DNA of 46,784 nt from Bacteroidota bacterium. GTDB taxonomy: Bacteria; Bacteroidota; Bacteroidia; Chitinophagales; Chitinophagaceae. Positions 46,477 through 46,784 of the stretch are shown in pieces. The notes below the pieces were generated by a model. The model was given only the letters and a program-made list of their open reading frames with translations. It ran no database searches and was not told where the DNA came from. How positions within the stretch are numbered: position 1 is the stretch's first letter; each line of letters starts with the position of its first letter. Location: positions 1-46,784 of the forward strand of contig JABDAV010000013.1 in assembly GCA_013289015.1 (NCBI GenBank), written 5' to 3'. Both the position numbers and the translations under genes were made by a program.

Positions 46477-46784
46477 GAATGCTGATAATAATAACTGGAA
46501 AAACTACGAGCTTTTTCTTTTGCCATTAAAAGATGTACATGCCAATGCAAATGACATTGGCCTTGATTATCTAAACTATCAAAAGTTCGACAAGAATTAT
46601 ACAAACATATTTTTTGCTATTGCTTTAATTGTGCTTGTAATTGCATGCATCAACTTCATGAATCTTTCAACGGCGCGTTCTGCTGAAAGAGCAAGAGAAG
46701 TGGGCATAAGAAAATCTGTTGGTGCATATCGCTGGCAATTGAGCATACAATTTATTAGTGAGGCTGTTATTTTATCGTTGATAG
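46475..46784 (+). CDS. Internal fragment of a double-FtsX permease (P12), opposite strand
   Basis: The plus frame from about 46487 to the window end encodes a permease middle section: NWKNYELFLLPLKDVHAN (end of periplasmic domain 1), helix 2 (IFFAIALIVLVIACINF), the cytoplasmic motif RAREVGIRKSVGA, and the start of helix 3 (FISEAVILSL). It corresponds to about residues 255-350 of a complete copy. There is no native start; the ATG at 46475 belongs to antisense sequence of P11. It faces P11 head-to-head and runs off the window. It may be the flipped middle of P11 itself or part of another copy. Confidence 0.85.
   Translation, partial: MNADNNNWKNYELFLLPLKDVHANANDIGLDYLNYQKFDKNYTNIFFAIALIVLVIACINFMNLSTARSAERAREVGIRKSVGAYRWQLSIQFISEAVILSLI

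Overview
The window looks like a chromosomal segment of a Bacteroidota member, most likely Chitinophagaceae or a close relative. The evidence is AT-rich spacers, a sensor kinase of the reg_prop/Y_Y_Y (HTCS) type, a secreted protein with a C-terminal type IX secretion sorting tail, SPII lipoproteins, DUF1080 and Gfo/Idh/MocA sugar enzymes, a Cys-type sulfatase, and many 800-residue double-FtsX permeases. No rRNA, tRNA, CRISPR array or prophage was seen.

Left part (1-20286). A periplasm-sensing histidine kinase and a REC-AraC response regulator (700-4688) form a two-gene version of what is usually one hybrid HTCS protein. They are flanked by an 18-bp direct repeat, and a decayed IS110-like fragment follows them. 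Next come a Tat-exported Gfo/Idh/MocA oxidoreductase, a T9SS-secreted glucose/sorbosone dehydrogenase-like protein closed by a strong terminator, a serine hydrolase, a DUF2071 gene broken by one nonsense codon, a sulfatase, a lipoprotein with two internal repeats, a double DUF1080 protein (3-keto-glycoside hydrolase family), a ferritin-like protein, the NAD(P)HX repair enzyme, a small secreted coiled-coil protein, an MFS transporter and a DUF4136-like lipoprotein. The secreted sugar enzymes and the sulfatase suggest carbohydrate scavenging, but no SusC/SusD pair is present.

Right part (20383-46784). Eleven consecutive minus-strand genes encode paralogous FtsX/MacB_PCD-type ABC permeases, ten complete (789-809 aa) and one truncated. 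No ATPase gene is in the window. Each protein carries two copies of the R-K-E-(I/V)-G-(I/V)-R-K-V-x-G cytoplasmic motif. The proteins are strongly diverged, but the gene junctions are not: the last ~17 codons, the spacers and the first ~8 codons are built from the same modules. An 18-bp element lies exactly 8 nt upstream of the start codon in all nine genes P2-P10. Heptanucleotide repeats follow many stop codons. One spacer has expanded to ten perfect copies, giving (GGGAATA)10 on the coding strand, which fits a G-quadruplex consensus. I think this gene-cassette-like array with conserved junctions is the most unusual thing here.

At the right edge the eleventh permease loses its N-terminal half at about 46490. 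The sequence continues as the middle of a permease on the opposite strand. This is either a real inversion or a chimeric contig end.
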